Assembly: GCA_905204385.1 (NCBI GenBank)
Contig: CAJKZL010000219.1
Span: 1 to 5,925, forward strand
Direction of reading: 5' to 3'
Length of the DNA: 5,925 bases
Origin: an uncultured Odoribacter sp.
GTDB lineage: Bacteria; Bacteroidota; Bacteroidia; Bacteroidales; Marinifilaceae
The first letter of the stretch is position 1. Each line of letters begins with the position of its first letter. This document shows, one piece after another, positions 1 through 5,925 of this stretch. Made by a program: the position numbers and the translations under genes. The notes below the pieces were generated by a model. The model worked only from the letters and a program-made list of their open reading frames with translations, was not told the origin of the DNA and searched no databases.

Positions 1-2146
1 GCATCTGAGTCACCGTTAACGGTAGTTCGTGACCGATCAGCGAGCCGATCAAAACAATCAATAAAGCAGAAAGATTGATGGTAAGCTGGAATAAGATGAA
101 ACGCTGGATATTATGGTACAACGAGCGACCCCACATAACGGCGGTGGCAATGCTATTGAAGGAGTCGTCGAGCAAGGTGATATCGCTGGCTTCCTTGGCG
201 ACGGAAGTTCCCGAACCCATCGACAATCCGACGTCGGCATGATTTAAAGCCGGGGCATCATTGGTTCCATCCCCGGTGACGGCTACCACAGCTCCCGATT
301 GCTTGAGCAGTTCCACCAGGCGTTGTTTATCGGTAGGCCTTGCACGGCACATGATTTTCAATTTCAAAACCCGGCGTGCGGCTTCTTCATCCGGAAGCTT
401 TTCAAAGTCCATGCCTGTAATTATTTGTTCCTCTGTATCGGCATCTTTCCATATTCCGAATTGCCGTCCTATTTCACGGGCTGTCGCCGGAGTGTCGCCG
501 GTAACGATTTTTACGTCGATACCCGCATTCAGGCAGGTTTGTACAGCAGCAGGCACGTCCGGACGTACTGGATCGGAAATTGCAGCAATCCCCAAAAAAG
601 TCAGATCATGAGCCGCCAGCGATTGTATATCTTCATACTGCCCGGTAGAAAGTATTTTGTAGGCAAAACCTAAGGTACGCATAGCCTGGTTTTGGTAATC
701 CAATAATCGGTCTTCAATTTTCCGACGATAGGCGGAAATGGGAGAGAAGCCTTCTGAAGTGAGGACTTTGCTACATTTCGAGACGATAATCTCCGGAGCT
801 CCTTTGACATAGAGGATCACCTGATTGTTCAGGGCCGAACGGACAATGGTAGCCATATATTTCCGTTCGGTGGAAAAGGTCAGTTGTTCAAGGATATCGG
901 TACCTTCCCGGAAATCCATATAGTTAATACCTTGCTGATGCAGCCATAGCAGAAGAGCGGCTTCGGTAGGATTGCCCAAGGGTTTGATATGACGGTCGTC
1001 ATCCGAATAATCCAGATAGGCAGTAGAATTTACCGATATGCCTTCTTTGATCAATATACTGATGTCGTTATCCCCTAATAGCTGACCGGGCAAAGCCAGA
1101 AAATCGGTTTGATACACCTGCATCTGATTTTGAGTTAAGGTGCCTGTTTTATCCGTGCAGATAACTGTTGTGGCACCCATGGTTTCACAGGCATGCATTT
1201 TTCTGACCAGGTTATTGGTTTTTAGCATTTTCCGCATGCTCAATGCAAGGCTTAGTGTAACGCTCATCGGAAGTCCTTCGGGGACTGCGACGACAATTAA
1301 GGTCACGGCGACCATAAAATACTGTAAAATTTTTCCTGCTGTCGCTAAGGTGAATAAATTTTCCCAGGTTAATGTACCTATGACGATGTCTTTGATAATT
1401 AATCCACCGAAGGTAACCCCGGCAACTATAAATCCGATGATACTGATAAAATGGGCCAGGCGTTCAAGTTGCTTACTCAGAGGCGTTTTATCCTTGTTGA
1501 TTTCGGTAGATTTTCGGGCCACTTTTCCAAATTCCGTTGCATCTCCGATTTTTTCTATCTTATAGATACAGTGGCCATTTATGATGGTAGTACCCCGCAT
1601 AATTTGATTGGAAGGATAAGTAGCCTCAGAATCGAAATGATCCGGATCGACTGTTTTATCCATTACCGGTTCTCCAGTCAGAGTCGATTCGTTGACCTGA
1701 AGGGAGATGGCTTCCAGCAAAACCCCGTCTGCCGGAACTTCCTCGCCGGTTTCCAGCACCACGATATCTCCGACTACAATGTCCCGCTTGGCAATTTCAT
1801 GTATATTTCCGTTGCGAAGGGTCTTGACAAGTACATCGTCGTTTACCTGGTTAAGAAGATCGAATTTTTTATTTGCATCCATTTCGAACCAGAATCCTAC
1901 GCAGGTAGCCAGGAATATGGCGGCAAATATACCTATGGTTTCGGCGTATTCCTGATGCATAATGCTAATGACCAGCGAGAGGAAAGCCGCAACCAACAGA
2001 ATCCGGATAATCGGGTCTTTGAATTTTTCCAGGAAAAGTTTCCAAAGTGGGGTACGCGGTGGAGGGGTCAGTACATTTTCGCCGTATTTTCGCCGACTCT
2101 CTTCGACCTCCTGATCACTCAATCCCGAGTAATGGTTATTTTCCAT
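1..2146 (-). CDS. P2B-type (PMCA-like) calcium-translocating P-type ATPase, 3' end outside the window
   Basis: Probable inner-membrane pump that uses ATP to export Ca2+. The frame is open without a stop from ATG 2146 to base 1 (715 codons); the C-terminus is missing. In order: cation-ATPase N-terminal segment (about 1-45), M1/M2 (about 46-88), actuator domain with LTGEP (156-160), M3/M4 with VAVPEGLP (286-293), ICTDKTGTLT with the phosphorylated aspartate at D332, a short nucleotide-binding domain with KGAPE (448-452), DPVRPD (525-530), TGDGTNDAP (624-632), and M5 with QLTIN (687-691). The stretch after PEGLP (SVTLSLALSMRKM, then NNLVRKMHACETMG) reads like eukaryotic PMCA rather than SERCA. 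Ala694 sits where I align the SERCA site-I glutamate in M5, as in P2B pumps, which suggests one Ca2+ per cycle; this is inference. ATG 2146 was chosen because it is the first ATG of the frame, follows a promoter-like sequence, and gives the expected N-terminus. Substrate is inferred from family; Mn2+ or another divalent cation is possible. Confidence 0.95.
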   Translation of the reverse strand, partial: MENNHYSGLSDQEVEESRRKYGENVLTPPPRTPLWKLFLEKFKDPIIRILLVAAFLSLVISIMHQEYAETIGIFAAIFLATCVGFWFEMDANKKFDLLNQVNDDVLVKTLRNGNIHEIAKRDIVVGDIVVLETGEEVPADGVLLEAISLQVNESTLTGEPVMDKTVDPDHFDSEATYPSNQIMRGTTIINGHCIYKIEKIGDATEFGKVARKSTEINKDKTPLSKQLERLAHFISIIGFIVAGVTFGGLIIKDIVIGTLTWENLFTLATAGKILQYFMVAVTLIVVAVPEGLPMSVTLSLALSMRKMLKTNNLVRKMHACETMGATTVICTDKTGTLTQNQMQVYQTDFLALPGQLLGDNDISILIKEGISVNSTAYLDYSDDDRHIKPLGNPTEAALLLWLHQQGINYMDFREGTDILEQLTFSTERKYMATIVRSALNNQVILYVKGAPEIIVSKCSKVLTSEGFSPISAYRRKIEDRLLDYQNQAMRTLGFAYKILSTGQYEDIQSLAAHDLTFLGIAAISDPVRPDVPAAVQTCLNAGIDVKIVTGDTPATAREIGRQFGIWKDADTEEQIITGMDFEKLPDEEAARRVLKLKIMCRARPTDKQRLVELLKQSGAVVAVTGDGTNDAPALNHADVGLSMGSGTSVAKEASDITLLDDSFNSIATAVMWGRSLYHNIQRFILFQLTINLSALLIVLIGSLIGHELPLTVTQM

Positions 2147-2171
2147 GCTTTTATCGAAAGTTTTAATGGTT

Positions 2172-2201
2172 CAAAATTAATAATTTTATAGGGCAGGCAA
2201 T
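2172..2201 (-). promoter_or_regulatory. Putative Bacteroidota-type promoter of the P-type ATPase gene
   Basis: Read on the minus strand, TAATTTTG (2179 to 2172) matches the TAnnTTTG -7 consensus of the Bacteroidota primary sigma factor exactly. ATTG (2201 to 2198) lies 18 bases upstream and is one base off the TTTG -33 element. The predicted transcript start is around 2165, leaving a leader of roughly 20 bases before ATG 2146. That leader has no Shine-Dalgarno sequence, which is usual in this phylum. The region is AT-rich, so a chance match is possible. Confidence 0.45.
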
Positions 2202-2332
2202 TCTTATTTCTTTTCTAAATTTAATGGTTTTGTATATTACCTCCCTAACTGCTGATCGGCAACGATGCAATCTTCTTTCCGGAATCTATCCGGTATTTAC
2301 GTAATCATACAAGAATAAGATTTGAAATATTT

Positions 2333-2364
2333 AAGGAGGTATTTGCTTTTTAAGCATACTCCTT
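2333..2364 (-). terminator. Bulged hairpin, probable terminator of the small gene at 2400-2735
   Basis: On the minus strand AAGGAG pairs with CTCCTT, then TAT with ATA (one bulged C), then GCTT with AAGC (two bulged A), closing on an AAA loop: 13 base pairs in all. It begins 36 bases after the TAG stop at 2400-2402. Only a loose AT-rich run follows on the minus strand, with no clean U-tract, so intrinsic termination is likely but not certain. On the plus strand the hairpin is followed by ATTACCGATTTT, also weak. The only long spacer in the ATPase upstream region lies between this hairpin and the promoter. Confidence 0.45.
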
Positions 2365-2399
2365 ATTACCGATTTTCAGAATATTGAAGATTGAACGGT

Positions 2400-2735
2400 C
2401 TAAATTCTGTAAATGCAGAGGGCTGACCGGGATAGCGTTTTATCGGAATGGTCAAAAGAGTGATTTCGAAGGTAGGTAGAAAGAAAGTGATTATCGGAAT
2501 AATATATCCGGACTCCATTCGGACAAATGCCTGTTTTTCTGAATCGTGAGGAAGAAGGGAGAACCAAGTTTTCATCCTGGTCTTCCAGGTTTCCGGCTTC
2601 GAACAGGCTTTGCTGAAAGGCTTGCAAGCCGGAGGTATCGGAAAAGACCGGATTTTCTTGTATTTGTAAGCTATGTATCCCAAAAGCCAGCAGGATGCTC
2701 AAGAAAATGAAATATATAATGCCTCGTTTTCCCAT
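2400..2735 (-). CDS. Small hypothetical protein with N-terminal membrane or signal segment
   Basis: A 111-residue protein that I do not recognise. Residues 1-5 (MGKRG) are basic and are followed by a hydrophobic run at about 6-22 (IIYFIFLSILLAFG is its core), so it is a membrane-anchored or exported protein; there is no lipobox cysteine. The rest is polar: an acidic patch (LEDQDENLVLP, about 55-65), a serine and arginine patch (SSSRFRK), then CPNGVRIYYSD and a basic, His-rich tail with a second cysteine near the C-terminus. Codon use (CCG, TCC, GAA, GAT, CGG) resembles its neighbours. ATG 2735 is preferred; an in-frame TTG at 2765 would add ten residues. It stands alone between ftcD and the ATPase gene, with over 200 bases on each side, so context gives no function. 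A second minus-strand frame (2366-2683) stays open across most of it, so the C-terminal half might belong to that frame if a frameshift is present. Confidence 0.5.
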   Translation of the reverse strand: MGKRGIIYFIFLSILLAFGIHSLQIQENPVFSDTSGLQAFQQSLFEAGNLEDQDENLVLPSSSRFRKTGICPNGVRIYYSDNHFLSTYLRNHSFDHSDKTLSRSALCIYRI

Positions 2736-2797
2736 GGGGAACAAATATAAAAAGATTTCGGGCAAATAGGATAAAAAAGAGAGGAATAAAGCAAAAA

Positions 2798-2912
2798 AAT
2801 GTCTGGTCGGTCATTCACTGAAATGATTACGCATTTCTTATTTGCCATATTGAACAGAAGATCTTTCGCTTGGCTCAAAGACAAAAAATGAATTAATGAC
2901 TTTCCAGACATT
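2798..2912 (-). other. Irregular 115-base inverted repeat, candidate structured RNA or 3'-UTR element
   Basis: The ends AATGTCTGG (2798-2806) and CCAGACATT (2904-2912) are perfect 9-base inverted repeats. Inside them a symmetric 3x3 internal mismatch is followed by a second 6-base pairing, GTCATT (2810-2815) with AATGAC (2895-2900). On the minus strand further short pairings nest inside (CATT with AATG, TCTT with AAGA, GCCA with TGGC), giving one long bulged hairpin, and the closing arm runs into seven consecutive T (2799 to 2793). The element starts 57 bases downstream of the ftcD stop. I see no coding frame of quality and no TAnnTTTG promoter just upstream, so a processed or terminating 3' end of the hut transcript is more likely than an independent RNA gene. 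A small non-autonomous inverted-repeat element is the alternative, but I see no target-site duplication. Confidence 0.4.
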
Positions 2913-2918
2913 CCTCGC

Positions 2919-2957
2919 CGCCTCTGATTAGAGGTAAATAGGCGTCAAAATTTTTTT
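2919..2957. terminator. Compact hairpin with two alternative pairings next to a T-tract, possible terminator
   Basis: CCTCTGATTAGAGG (2921-2934) is a perfect 5-base-pair hairpin with a 4-base loop. An alternative pairing uses CGCCT (2919-2923) with AGGCG (2940-2944); the two share bases and cannot both form. Seven T follow on the plus strand (2951-2957), six bases after the outer arm, which would suit a plus-strand terminator, yet no plus-strand gene ends here. For ftcD on the minus strand the hairpin starts about 25 bases after the stop codon but is followed by CGGCGAGGAATG, with no U-tract. The function is therefore unclear. Confidence 0.3.
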
Positions 2958-2969
2958 CTGTTAGAATGA

Positions 2970-4670
2970 TTAAATTTTACTGTTTACAATTTCTAAAATT
3001 TCTGCCTCCAACTGATTAGCCTGCATGACGATATTTTCACCCTGCTTTACGATTTCAGCGGCGAATGCTTTATCCTCTAATCCTGCAGCATTGATTTTCA
3101 CATTCAAAAAGGCTCCCATAACGCCTGCACGGGCTGCTAAAGCACCTACGCCTGCATCGGTCACGGAGTTAGGATTTCCGATTTCTGCCATTGCTTTAGC
3201 CACGGACATGCAATCATAGCAAAGGCGCATGGTTTGGAAGGGAACTTCTGTGGCATAACGGGTGGCTTCCTGTATGGCTTGCTGGCGGGCCGTTTTTTCT
3301 TCTTCCGTTTTTTTGGGTAATCCAAAAGCATCCATAATTTTATTGAAGGCATTGGTATCTTCGTCTACCAAACGCATTAATGCAGTCTGATAAGACTTGC
3401 CCTTTTCTGCCCAATCGCTGAATTCTTCCCAACGATCATCCCAACCCCGCTTATGAGAGGATAAATTGGCCACCATAGATCCCAAGGCAGCCCCCAAAGC
3501 TCCCATATAGGCAGAGATGGAGCCACCGCCCGGTGCCGGAGATTCGGAAGCTGTCTCGTCGGCAAAATCTATAAGATCCATATCTATTAGTTTTTTCCGT
3601 CCTTTAGCAGCTTCGTCTTCAAGGATATATTCAATGATTTTTTTATGAGGATCAAAAGGATAAAGTTCGTCCAATCCTAATGATTTCACAGCTATTTTAA
3701 TGAGTTCTTTGTCTGAAACCCCGGTTGAGCGTTGCTGTTTGCGCAAAAAATAACGTCCTGCCTCCAGCATGGCATTTAACGGTATCACTCCCACTAATTC
3801 CGAACCGGTTACCCGTATACCTCTGTCGGCTGCTTTACGGCATACTTCATCAAAGGCTTCGTGAACGGAGGTGATGGATATATCGGTCAGATTCATCGAA
3901 ATCTGTGCAATTCCATACTCTTCGATAAACCAACCGATGGCTTTTACCGACTTCAGAGTACCCGGAATCATGACGGGTTTGCCGTTTTCATCCAGTACTT
4001 TTTTTCCGGTTACAGGATTGCCTTCCCGTTTCACTCTTCCGCGTTCGCGTACATCGAAAGCTATGGCATTCGCCCGCCGGGTAGAAGTGGTATTCAGGTT
4101 TACATTGTAGGCCACCAGAAAATTCCGGGCTCCAACGGCTGTTGCTCCTGTTTTGGCAGTCCATTCGTTCAGTTCACGGGGACCGAAATCCGGATGCCAT
4201 TTTTCACTTGGCAAACGTTCTCCCAGCGCTTCATATTCTCCAGCGCGGCAAGTTGCCAGGTTCTTCCGCTCGGGTGCGAAGGCGGCATTTTCATAACAAT
4301 AAACAGGGATGCTCAGTTCTTCTCCTATTCTTTGAGCTAGTTTACGGGCATATTCCACTGTTTCTTCCATTGTGATATTGGACACAGGCACTAAAGGACA
4401 TACGTCCGTAGCCCCGAACCGGGGATGTGCGCCTTTATGTTTACTCATGTCGATGAGTTCGGCTGCTTTTTTCACAGCCCGGAAGGCTGCTTCGCAGATA
4501 GGCTCTGGCTCACCCACCATAGTCACTACCGTACGGTTGGTGGCTTTTCCCGGATCGACATCGATGACACTGATTCCTTCGACGGTTTTCATGGCGTCGG
4601 TAATCTGATCGATGATGTGCCGGTCATTCCCTTCACTGAAATTGGGCACACATTCAATTAATTTTTTCAT
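2970..4670 (-). CDS. ftcD: Bifunctional glutamate formiminotransferase / formimidoyltetrahydrofolate cyclodeaminase
   Basis: Cytosolic enzyme of 566 residues in histidine degradation. The N-terminal part (about 1-305) transfers the formimino group of N-formimino-glutamate to tetrahydrofolate. The C-terminal part (about 362-560) cyclises the product to 5,10-methenyl-tetrahydrofolate and releases ammonia. Visible motifs: ECVPNFSEG (6-14), KHKGAHPRFGATDVCP (77-92) with His82, the position of the catalytic base described in mammalian FTCD, GATAVGARNFLVAYNVNLN (175-193), then the cyclodeaminase signature SPAPGGGSISAYMGALGAALG (377-397) and NSVTDAGVGALAARAG (501-516). A linker of roughly 55 residues joins the domains. 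Compared with mammalian FTCD (about 541 residues) there is an extra loop at about 213-237 in the transferase half. The ATG at 4670 gives the expected MKKLIECVPNF start; upstream is AT-rich without a Shine-Dalgarno sequence. It lies 44 bases after the hutI stop with no terminator between, so the two are probably co-transcribed. Confidence 0.97.
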   Translation of the reverse strand: MKKLIECVPNFSEGNDRHIIDQITDAMKTVEGISVIDVDPGKATNRTVVTMVGEPEPICEAAFRAVKKAAELIDMSKHKGAHPRFGATDVCPLVPVSNITMEETVEYARKLAQRIGEELSIPVYCYENAAFAPERKNLATCRAGEYEALGERLPSEKWHPDFGPRELNEWTAKTGATAVGARNFLVAYNVNLNTTSTRRANAIAFDVRERGRVKREGNPVTGKKVLDENGKPVMIPGTLKSVKAIGWFIEEYGIAQISMNLTDISITSVHEAFDEVCRKAADRGIRVTGSELVGVIPLNAMLEAGRYFLRKQQRSTGVSDKELIKIAVKSLGLDELYPFDPHKKIIEYILEDEAAKGRKKLIDMDLIDFADETASESPAPGGGSISAYMGALGAALGSMVANLSSHKRGWDDRWEEFSDWAEKGKSYQTALMRLVDEDTNAFNKIMDAFGLPKKTEEEKTARQQAIQEATRYATEVPFQTMRLCYDCMSVAKAMAEIGNPNSVTDAGVGALAARAGVMGAFLNVKINAAGLEDKAFAAEIVKQGENIVMQANQLEAEILEIVNSKI

Positions 4671-4714
4671 TTTATCGGATATTTATTTTGTTGTGATATA
4701 CAGTAATTATTTTC

Positions 4715-5925
4715 TTAGAACTGTTCTCCTTTCAGAAAAACGGCATCGATGATATTCGCCGTATATGCATAAGGAAGATATTCGATACCCGGTAGCGGTG
4801 TTGTGATATAGAAATTTGCCAACTTGCCTACTGCAATACTACCTGCTTCTTCTTCCACACCCATTGCATAGGCTGAATTGATGGTGGTTGCATTAATGAC
4901 TTCTTCCGGTAACATTTTATAATTGATGCATCCCAAAGACATGATAAACTTCATATTGCCGGAGGGAGAGGAGCCGGGATTATAATCCGAAGCCAGGGCT
5001 AGCGGAAGACCTGATTCGATCATTTTCCGGACAGGGGAGTAGGGCATATTAAGGAAAAATGCTGCTCCCGGGAGGACGGTAGGCATGGTTTCACTTCCAA
5101 GCAGGCAGTCGATTTCAGCCTCCCCGACGTATTCCAGGTGATCTACGGAAAGTGCATTGTATTTTACGCCAACCTGGACACCACCCGAGTAATCCAGTTC
5201 ATTTGCATGTATCTTCGCACGCATCCCGTATTTCATTCCGGCATTCAATATCCTGTCGGTATCCTCGACAGTAAAGAATCCCTTATCGCAAAATACGTCG
5301 ATATAATCAGCCAGTTCTTCGCTTGCGACCATGGGGATCGTTTCATTGATAATCAGGTCGACATACTCTGTTTGCCTGCCCTTGTATTCTGCAGGGACGG
5401 CATGTGCGCCCAAAAAAGTAGATTTAATCAATAAAGGAGTTTCTTCTTTCAACCGCCTTACGACTCTTAACATTTTAAGTTCGCTTTCGGTATCCAATCC
5501 GTAACCGCTTTTTATTTCGACGGCTCCCGTGCCAAAGCCTGCAATTTCCTGTATTCTGTCGTATGCTGCTTCGAATAATTCTTCTTCCGAAGCATTCCGG
5601 ATCCTTTCAGCCGAATTCAGAATCCCTCCTCCGCGTTTGGCAATCTCTTCGTATGACAATCCCCGGATTTTATCGATATACTCGATTTCGCGGCTTCCGG
5701 CGTACACCAGGTGGGTATGGGAATCACAGTAGGAGGGCATGACTAGTCGTCCGCTAGCGTCTATTTCTTTTACCACATCACCTCCTGCATAAACCTCTTC
5801 CAGATTCAAATCCGCCATTCGTCCGAACCCGGCAATCTTTTCCCCTTCCACCAATAAATAAGCATCCGGTATGATCCCCAAATGAGCCATCTCTTTTCCG
5901 GCCACCCAATGCTTCGGGGGTTCTT
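4715..5925 (-). CDS. hutI: Imidazolonepropionase, 5' end outside the window
   Basis: Amidohydrolase-superfamily enzyme that hydrolyses 4-imidazolone-5-propionate to N-formimino-L-glutamate, the substrate of the next gene's product. 402 residues are visible; the frame is open to the right edge. The family is about 405-420 long, so probably only the first 5-20 residues are missing. A GTG at 5905-5903 (VAGKEMAHLG) could be mistaken for the start, but the six codons before it continue in frame and an upstream start is likely. Numbering from the first full codon in the window: DSHTHLVYAGSR with metal-ligand His69 and His71, GAHAVP with His174, KIHANE with His239, SVDHLEY with His262, and ASDYNPGS with Asp313, which together complete the metal-binding and catalytic set. 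The C-terminal VGKLANFYI region is the usual composite beta domain. No residue looks lost. It is followed by ftcD after 44 bases. Confidence 0.96.
   Translation of the reverse strand, partial: EPPKHWVAGKEMAHLGIIPDAYLLVEGEKIAGFGRMADLNLEEVYAGGDVVKEIDASGRLVMPSYCDSHTHLVYAGSREIEYIDKIRGLSYEEIAKRGGGILNSAERIRNASEEELFEAAYDRIQEIAGFGTGAVEIKSGYGLDTESELKMLRVVRRLKEETPLLIKSTFLGAHAVPAEYKGRQTEYVDLIINETIPMVASEELADYIDVFCDKGFFTVEDTDRILNAGMKYGMRAKIHANELDYSGGVQVGVKYNALSVDHLEYVGEAEIDCLLGSETMPTVLPGAAFFLNMPYSPVRKMIESGLPLALASDYNPGSSPSGNMKFIMSLGCINYKMLPEEVINATTINSAYAMGVEEEAGSIAVGKLANFYITTPLPGIEYLPYAYTANIIDAVFLKGEQF

Noticed and set aside
1451..2191. Plus-strand open frame of 246 codons.
   Set aside because: It lies antisense to the first third of the P-type ATPase, which has clear family motifs in its own frame. 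The translation resembles no family and has low-complexity, frame-shadow composition.
2279..2293. Short hairpin CCGGA-ATCTA-TCCGG in the spacer before the ATPase gene.
   Set aside because: Five base pairs with no U-tract on either strand and no associated motif; it may be chance or a minor part of a leader.
2350..2363. Possible leader peptide: AAGGAG followed by ATGCTT on the minus strand, an eight-codon frame inside the 2333-2364 hairpin.
   Set aside because: The Shine-Dalgarno-like bases are only one base from the ATG, they are part of the hairpin stem, and this phylum rarely uses such sites.
2742..2766. TATATTTG box (2749 to 2742, minus strand) with TTTG upstream as a promoter for the small gene.
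   Set aside because: The -7 box fits, but the TTTG is only 13 bases away, shorter than usual, and the start would fall on or next to ATG 2735. It is too weak to list as a feature.
2699..2911. Minus-strand open frame of 70 codons upstream of the small gene.
   Set aside because: It runs through the palindromic spacer and overlaps the start of the better-supported small gene in another frame. The translation is Cys/Ser/Phe/Ile-rich, with no motif and no signal of coding.
2798..2912. Insertion sequence or MITE bounded by the 9-base inverted repeats.
   Set aside because: No target-site duplication is visible at the ends, there is no transposase in the window, and only one copy is seen; a genome-wide copy search would be needed to revive it.
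3861..4340. Plus-strand open frame of 159 codons and several shorter ones opposite ftcD and hutI.
   Set aside because: They are antisense shadows of two strongly supported enzyme genes, and their translations show no recognisable motif.

Overview
The window looks like ordinary chromosomal sequence from a member of the Bacteroidales (Bacteroidota). The clues are moderate GC, AT-rich spacers, starts without a Shine-Dalgarno sequence, a TAnnTTTG-type promoter box upstream of one gene, and proteins that read like Bacteroidales homologues. The genus cannot be fixed from the sequence alone. Every gene I can support is on the minus strand, so the order of transcription runs from the right edge to the left edge.

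Right part (2970-5925): two consecutive genes of histidine degradation. hutI (imidazolonepropionase) is cut at its 5' end by the window edge and is followed after 44 bases by ftcD. The ftcD product is a fused protein with glutamate formiminotransferase and formimidoyltetrahydrofolate cyclodeaminase domains. Together they take imidazolonepropionate to N-formimino-glutamate, then move the formimino group to tetrahydrofolate and release ammonia. The upstream pathway genes (hutH, hutU) are not in the window and may lie beyond the right edge.

Middle (2147-2969): about 820 bases with one small orphan gene (2400-2735) for a protein with an N-terminal membrane or signal segment. Around it are an irregular long-range inverted repeat (2798-2912) that could fold as a structured RNA, a compact hairpin (2919-2944), a probable terminator hairpin (2333-2364), and a promoter-like sequence in front of the ATPase gene.

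Left part (1-2146): a P-type ATPase open from its ATG at 2146 to the left edge, 715 codons visible. Its motifs place it in the P2B (plasma-membrane Ca2+-ATPase, PMCA-like) group. The missing C-terminus would hold the last membrane helices.

I found no mobile element, CRISPR array, tRNA, rRNA, defence system or obviously new multi-gene system. The items most worth a second look are the 115-base palindromic structure downstream of ftcD and the unassigned small protein gene.
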